From Cryptomeria japonica (Eukaryota; Streptophyta; Pinopsida; Cupressales; Cupressaceae), in the NCBI RefSeq assembly GCF_030272615.1, contig NC_081413.1:160330849-160394848 (forward strand): DNA of 64,000 bases, written 5' to 3'. Within the stretch, counting starts at the first letter, position 1. Every line of letters begins with the position of its first letter. The position numbers and the translations under genes are program-made. The notes under the pieces were generated by a model. The model did no database searches. It saw only the letters and a program-made list of their open reading frames with translations, and had not been told where the DNA came from. Positions 58,653 to 64,000 of this stretch are shown one piece after another.

Positions 58653-59417
58653 GGAATAAGAGGACTAGATCAAGGTTGTATGATTGTAAAAGGGACGATA
58701 AGATGAAAGTCATACAAAACGTAGTCAACAACAATCCATTGTTGTTCAAGATCAACATGACGATGTTCAAGAAACATCTACTCAGGTACGAGATGATTTT
58801 TTTTTCTGGTATGGAAAATTCGATGAAAATGGATGAAGATAGTCTTTTCAATGAAATTCCATCTAAAGATATGATACCTGAAAGCACATTAAAATTGCAT
58901 TGTAAGAAATTGTGGGATGATTATTTTAAAAATAAGTCTATTATTGGAAGAGCACAAGTATTTGCTAAGTTATTTAGGAAAAGGGAAATGAAACCTGTTT
59001 TGGAGTTGTTGGGTGTTGGTAATAAGAAAAGTTCTCCTGATACATTAGTAAAAGAAGCTATAATTAAAAATTTACAAGAAGCATTGAATTGTATTGACAA
59101 CACAAGTCGAGGTGTTGATTTAAGTGTTGCACGTAGAGAATTGATTACTATGATTACTAGTAAGGAATTGACTTGTAGAAAACAAGTTAATGCAATTTCT
59201 CAATTAATGCATGTATCTAGAAGAAATGCTCAAAGATACATTAGGAAGAGAAATATGTTGGATGAAAACATTGAAAAGAATTGGGTAAATATTTGTAGGG
59301 TTCTTAGAAAAGACAGAATTTCTGAAGATGTAAAAGACAGGTCATTGATTATTGGACCAACCAATCTCATTTTTCTTCCAATAGAAGGGATGCTATATAG
59401 ATGATAGATGAAGATGG
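58653..59417 (+). pseudogene. unrecognised coding exon, cut by gypsy H
   Basis: About 225 codons read well from a possible splice acceptor (TTTTTTTGCAATAG, AG at 58651-58652): RTRSRLYDCKRDDKMKVIQ, then WDDYFKNKSIIGRAQVFAKL, a Lys-rich middle, and a putative helix-turn-helix segment (LMHVSRRNAQRYIRKRN) before WVNICRVLRKDRISEDVK. Near 59330-59341 the coding phase shifts by one base; in the other phase VIDYWTNQSHFSSNRRDAI continues, followed by one stop and MIDEDG up to the H LTR. Hence one frameshift, one stop and truncation by H. I do not recognise the family. The look is of a DNA-binding, transposon-derived protein, or an exon of a decayed host gene. Confidence 0.5.
59413..59417. repeat. candidate TSD of gypsy H (GATGG)
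   Basis: Five bases directly before the H LTR start TGTAAAGCGG; the partner copy is beyond 64000. Confidence 0.4.
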
Positions 59418-60553
59418 TGTAAAGCGGAAAAAATTGAACCCTAGTCGTTCTCGCCTCCCCAACTCCAAGGAGAGAGAAGGGAGAGTCACTAGGGTTGATG
59501 GTTTTCACTTAGGAGAGACTTTACATTCAAAAGAGGGGTTGAAACCCACAAGATCCAATCCCACGCAATGCAAGATTGGATTCTATATGAGTTTCAAGGG
59601 TTGTGACATCAAGGATACCCTCTTTTGTAAAGAATGTAGATAGAAAGATTGAACTAGGAATGCATGTAAAGTAGGAAAGATTCACTTATAAACAGAGATA
59701 GGGATATGGGATGAAGCTGCGGACCTGGAATTAGCAGTAAAATGTTGAGATGGTGTTGTTCTACAAATTTGAGTGAAAGTTGACAGAACGATGGCGCTCG
59801 GCGTGCACACGGTCCTCCGAAAAATCCACAAAATGAAGGGGGATCTGTTCGTCTCTGCACAAGGATTCCAGATCTTCAATTACAGCCGCGTACCTGCAAC
59901 CTTGTTGTAAGAATGTTTGTATTCTTACATGCGAAGGTGTAATGTATGTAGTATGTTGTATGTTGTATGTGATCTCCTCTTCAATGGTTGAATCCTTGTC
60001 TTGAATGCAACACCTAGCCTTGAATGGAGACTTAGAATGCTCAATTGCTTGAAGGAATGCTTGAATGCTTGAATGCTTGAATGTTTGAATATCGCTTTTG
60101 CCTTTTGTTCGCATATGTTTTTCCTCTTTTTTGACCTCCTCAAATGGGAGAGGAAATGTAGTTTATATACTTATCAATTAGGGCTGATAGACTGATTTTC
60201 CCGACCTTAGGCTGACCAGGAAACATTATTTTCAAATTTACAAACTTAAAGACCCGAAGCCCCATAAGAGACCGGGCCCAAAATAGGGCCAGGGACTAGG
60301 GCGCTGGGCGCCATGGTCCTGGAGGACCAGGGCGCTGGGCGCCCTAGTCCAGAAGGACCAGGGCGCTGCGCGCCATGGTCCCACCTCCTGGGACAGCAGG
60401 GTGCAAGGAGGGATCAGGCCAGGGTGCTGAAAAATGCATTTTTTGATGTCATGAACAAGTTTCGGGGTCTCCATTCAGGTTCAGTGTTGTGCCGCCATCG
60501 TGAAGACCCAAATGTAGTCGAGATTGCAAGTGTCACAATTTTAGGATGCTACA
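59418..60553 (-). mobile_element. gypsy H 3' LTR
   Basis: 1,136 bp; plus-strand ends TGTAAAGCGG and GGATGCTACA (TGTA...TACA). Minus-strand TATA box at 60164-60169 (ATAAGTATATAAAC context). It contains an 8-bp microsatellite (GCTTGAAT)n near 60047-60090, a GTATGTTG run near 59945-59970, and three GC-rich 31-bp repeats. Short frames over these repeats are not genes. Confidence 0.8.
60299..60391. repeat. three tandem 31-bp GC-rich repeats in the H LTR
   Basis: Units 60299-60329, 60330-60360 and 60361-60391, each starting GGGCGCTG(G/C)GCGCC, itself a near-perfect palindrome, followed by a GGTCC..GGACC-type inverted pair. Downstream of the minus-strand TATA they would be read in reverse in the transcript leader. 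Confidence 0.85.
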
Positions 60554-60568
60554 TTTAGCCCCCACTTT
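60554..60568 (-). promoter_or_regulatory. gypsy H polypurine tract
   Basis: The minus strand reads AAAGTGGGGGCTAAA, directly before TGTAGCATCC. Confidence 0.75.
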
Positions 60569-61325
60569 AGCGGGAGTATAAGCGTACGCTGATACTTTCG
60601 GTAAAGTACAAGGAAACAACATTGAAAGACTTTCACCACGTCAAGGAGGAAAGATACACCAAGCCCCCAGTGGACTAAGGATCTTACGACTTTGATTGAA
60701 AAAGTAAAAGGGAAGATCACGAGGGAGAACCATGACTGTCAGTAGTAAGGTTCCCTCACTATGAGTCATGCAAGAAAGATATCAAAAATTTTCAAGGAAA
60801 AGCTAAATTTGTCAAGAAATTTTCAAGTATCTTGAAAAGATATGAATGGGATGTATGCCCCCCTACATTAAAGCGATCGCACATGCCTCACCGGGGGTGA
60901 TTGCTTTAAGGTAGTGATACATATAAGAAATGAGAAAGGAGCATGTTATCACAAGGATTTAGCCCCCAAGTGTGAGATAAGCCCAAGGATAATAGACACA
61001 AAACACAAAGCACGAGGTGACTTTGCTTTCCTCAGGGTCAGTATGCTGTATGATAATTCATGTATATCATATGTATGTATGCATAATTGTTCTTCATTCC
61101 CCAATCAAGGAAGGTCACCTAGAAGAAGGGAACACGTGTCTTTTGATTCAACATGAGAGAGACCAAAAGAGATCTCAATGTGTTGCATCGTCCTCAAGTA
61201 GACAACACTAAGGACAACAAATAGAAGAATGAGAATAACACATAGAAGAAGTAACAAAAGAGAGGAGGAGAGAGTCTGCTATGCTAATGAAACTAGTCTA
61301 GCACGTCATCTACCCCCCGATCTTG
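60569..61325. other. gypsy H non-coding stretch between gag-protease and PPT
   Basis: No RT, RNase H or integrase on either strand. It includes a short inverted repeat (TTAAAGCGATC at about 60869 and GATTGCTTTAA at about 60900). Plus-strand frames here (60914-61450) have no recognisable domain. Confidence 0.55.
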
Positions 61326-63956
61326 CTAATCAATATTTCGGGAAGGTAGGAAACACGCTAGAGGAGGAACATCCAACACAGCAAATAGAGCTATCACAAG
61401 ATCCAAACAAGGGCTATGTTCATATTCCAAGCCACGGTGTTCTTGTCTAGGAGCTAGGATAAGTGTTTTAGAAAATTCGTTAGATAGATGGTTATTAACA
61501 TCAACATATTCATATTCACTATCAGAATGAACATGAGTAACATTTTCATCATGAATAACATTTTCATCTATACCATCATCAAGATTTATAAAAATAGGAT
61601 CTTTAACTCGCACAGGATCAAGACCATCATGCATCTTATGTTTAGGAGATTTTGGCTCAATCGTCGGCTGAGGAGAAAATGGAATAATATTGGCTGAAGG
61701 TGTTTTTGGGGATTGCAAAGTTTGAGAAGCAGCTGCCTGAGCTCTAAGACGACGCTTTCATTGGTGTTCACGTGCAGAATGATTTCGTCTAGTCTTAGTA
61801 GGAAGTTGTGAAGATTGAGCAGGAGGAATGTTCTCATCCTTAGCACTTGGGTGTTTAGGTTGTGGTCTCTTAGGTTGAATAATAGGAGAAGAGGAAGGTC
61901 TCTTCTCTCCATAAGAGGAAGGAGGATGAACTGCTCCATATAAGGGAGGAATATTTGATTTAGGAAGGAGACCAAGTCCATCATGACGAGGAGGGATAGG
62001 TCTACTTTTAGGAAGTTTATTAGATATAGGCATAGTCACATCCATAGGGATGGGTTGGGAATCTTCTTGAGGAAAGACATTAGTTTTATCTTTCAAAGGA
62101 AGAACTTCCTTCTCAAGAATGATAGGAATGTCAAGTTTGGGTGTTCTAGATTCACTTAGAGATAGGATCATATCTTTTTTCCATTTTTGATAAGATTTGA
62201 AAAGATGATCACTTTGTGGAGGAAGAGATTGGAATTGTTTAGGCCAAAAGTAATCAATAGGAACGCTAGAAGTTCTTTCAGCTGGTTTAAAGAGACTATG
62301 ATTGACAGTAACAACTTCACCATTATGGGGAAATTTCAAACACTTATGAATAGGAGAAGCAATAGCTTTCATGGAAGATAGCCAAGGATAGCCTAGCTTC
62401 ACACGAAATTGTTCAGATGATGGAATGATAGCAAAGTCCACATCAAGGGATTTGTTATGGACCTCAATAGGTAATGTAATAGAACCAATTGCAGGAGAAG
62501 AAAATGCATCAAAAAGTTTCACAACCACATTTGTTTCATCATAGATCACTTGATTCAATTGCAAAGTAAAAATAAATTCTTCAGTAATGATATTAACCAT
62601 ACAAGAAGGATCAATAAGCACTCCACGACAAGGTGTATTCTTGACTTTTGCAACTATATATAAAGGACCATCAGGTGCCCTGATAGTTTCACTAGAATCA
62701 AAGGTGATGGAAGGTTCTTTAGGGATTTTCTGCTGCTCTACAAAGTTAATCACATTTGGAGTCATAGACACAAGATCATCAGGTGAGACAGAGGAATCAA
62801 TAGTATCAATCGCATTAGAGGTATGAGAAGGCAATGGATCAGTAAAAATCTTAAGATTTTGGTTAGGAGGAGCTACAGATGTGTTGCCTTCATCATTCAC
62901 TCTAGAAATAGAAATAGTATTATTATCAATCAAATCTTGAATTTTACCCTTTAAAGCAAAACATTTTTCAGTATCATGCCCAGGATGATGATGAAATTGA
63001 CAAAAAGATTTGTTATCAAAATAGGGCGAGTTAATCTTTGGAGGATCTATTTGCCTTATAGGAGGAAGAGTAAGCACATTTTGTTCCAATAACTTATTCA
63101 TAATACTATGCAATGATTCATTCAAAGGAGTGAACTTTCTTTCTTTCTTGAAAAACTTAGAAATAGGAGGCACACCTGATGCCGCATTCACATTGTTGTT
63201 GATGATGTTTTCATTGAATTTAATGGACTCTCTGTTTGGTTTAAACTTCCCAAATGGTTGTTGACTACTATCACCCTTATCACTCGGAGCCATAGGATTT
63301 GCTTGTTCCATTTGACTCACAGTCAGTTGATAATTGTGAAGAGTTGCACACAACTGTTGGAAAGAAGTAAACTCAGAAAACAGAAGTTTTTCTCTAATGT
63401 CTTTTTGTAAATTAGAAATAAAGATTCTTTGAATGTCATTGTCAGGTACTGGAAAAGAAATTTGAGCATACAAATGCTTATATCTACCAATGAAATCAGT
63501 CACTTTTTCTTTAACACCTTGTTTACAATGCATTAAATCAACCAAAGTAACTTTAGGACTTATATTGTTTTGAAATTGTTGAATAAAAGCATTTGCAAGT
63601 TGTTCGAAAGAAGTAATAGAATAAGAAGGCAACGAGCAATACCATTGTAGGGCTTTATCTCTTAATGTTCTAGTAAACAGTTTTGCAAGCAACCTTTGGT
63701 CATAAGCAAAATCAGTACATATTGTTTGAAAGGTCTTAACATGTGTTAGAGGATCACCCTTACCATTATAAAGCTCCAAATGCGGAATTTCAACATGTTT
63801 AGGGGGGATAGCTCGAACAATGTCAAGAGAAAGTGGGCTCGCAACATCAAATGTGGGCACACTAAACTTAGATTGATTCATAGAGGCAATTTGTTGCTAT
63901 AAAGAAGAGACAGTTTGTGCAAGATTGTTAATGGTTGCTTCAGTCGAAGAGTTCAT
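61326..63956 (-). pseudogene. gypsy H gag-protease
   Basis: 876 codons in one phase from Met 63956, with two stops (TAG at about 63897-63899, TGA at 61755-61757). Capsid region with LFTRTLRDKALQWYCSLP and SFEQLANAFIQQFQNN, typical of plant gypsy gag. A CxxH-type knuckle, FCQFHHHPGHDTEKC, lies at about residue 293 of the frame starting at 63881, followed by LKGKIQDLID, a layout characteristic of Tat/Ogre-like gypsy. The retropepsin-like domain has GVLIDPSCMVNIITEE, where the usual DGS/DSG triad is DPS, so activity is doubtful even without the stops; the LGYPWL motif follows. The Pro/Ser-rich C-terminal 250 residues are of unknown function. No RT follows. Confidence 0.85.
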
Positions 63957-64000
63957 GTTAGATGTGTTAGATTGTGATGGAGGTGCTATGTTATTGAAAG

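Larger units (their letters stand above)
59418..64000 (-). mobile_element. gypsy H: Ty3/gypsy (Tat-like) element with gag-protease and no polymerase, partial
   Basis: Minus-strand element entering from the right edge: gag-protease (61326-63956), about 770 bp non-coding, purine tract (60554-60568), then the 3' LTR (59418-60553). The space between protease and purine tract is too short for RT, RNase H and integrase and encodes none, so this copy is a polymerase-less derivative. The 5' LTR and primer site lie beyond 64000. Confidence 0.8.

Noticed and set aside
59654-60558. Several short frames on both strands
   Set aside because: They lie in the H LTR over microsatellites and GC-rich repeats; no domain.

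Overview
The window looks like a transposon-packed intergenic stretch of a seed-plant nuclear genome with a large, repeat-rich genome. A gymnosperm is plausible, but the sequence alone does not settle the lineage. No intact host gene, rRNA, tRNA or CRISPR array was found. Almost everything is an LTR retrotransposon, plus one hAT-type DNA transposon, stacked in nested insertions that can be unpicked from target-site duplications (TSDs). Names used here: D and D2 (related Ty1/copia elements), F, I and H (Ty3/gypsy elements), L (a LARD-like non-coding giant), C and E (copia-like elements without polymerase), G (an older LTR element), S1 and S2 (solo LTRs).

Layout, left block (1-41820). The outermost recognisable layer is copia D2, whose pol resumes at 37360 and whose 3' LTR ends at 41815; its 5' half lies left of the window. 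Gypsy F (minus strand) is inserted in D2 pol and ends at 37354. F carries three insertions: a hAT transposon (1-3158) in its reverse transcriptase, solo LTR S1 (3771-5544) in its protease/RT linker, and copia D (7343-36096) in its 5' LTR. D itself carries L (8424-21011) at its 5' LTR/primer-site junction, element C (21267-29212) in its gag, and solo LTR S2 (33786-35267) in its 3' LTR. The depth is four layers: D2 > F > D > L, C or S2.

Right block (41816-64000). D2 had landed in the 5' LTR of an older element G (to 46132). Then come a non-descript gap, a truncated chromodomain gypsy I (47081-48862, minus), element E (49157-56903), AT-rich DNA with a duplicated ~275-bp segment, and one unrecognised coding exon (58653-59417). 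That exon is cut by gypsy H (59418 to beyond the end, minus), which has gag-protease but no polymerase.

Most interesting content. Elements C and E are distinct families (different LTRs) with the same unusual coding plan: ORF1, a coiled coil plus four or five zinc knuckles, about 425-445 aa; and ORF2, about 1,120 codons in both, of unknown function. Neither has protease, integrase, RT or RNase H. Both ORF2s keep one reading frame from end to end, broken only by nonsense codons. Their primer sites, polypurine tracts and LTR 3' motifs match those of copia D and D2, so D-type elements are the likely source of enzymes in trans. This protein-coding, polymerase-less retrotransposon group is the best candidate for an undescribed system here. 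L is a second kind of non-autonomous element: 4.4-kb LTRs around a 3.8-kb non-coding core. H is a third: gag-protease only.

All open frames are decayed. The premature stops are often TAG where a relative has Gln, as expected from deamination of methylated cytosine in silenced plant transposons.
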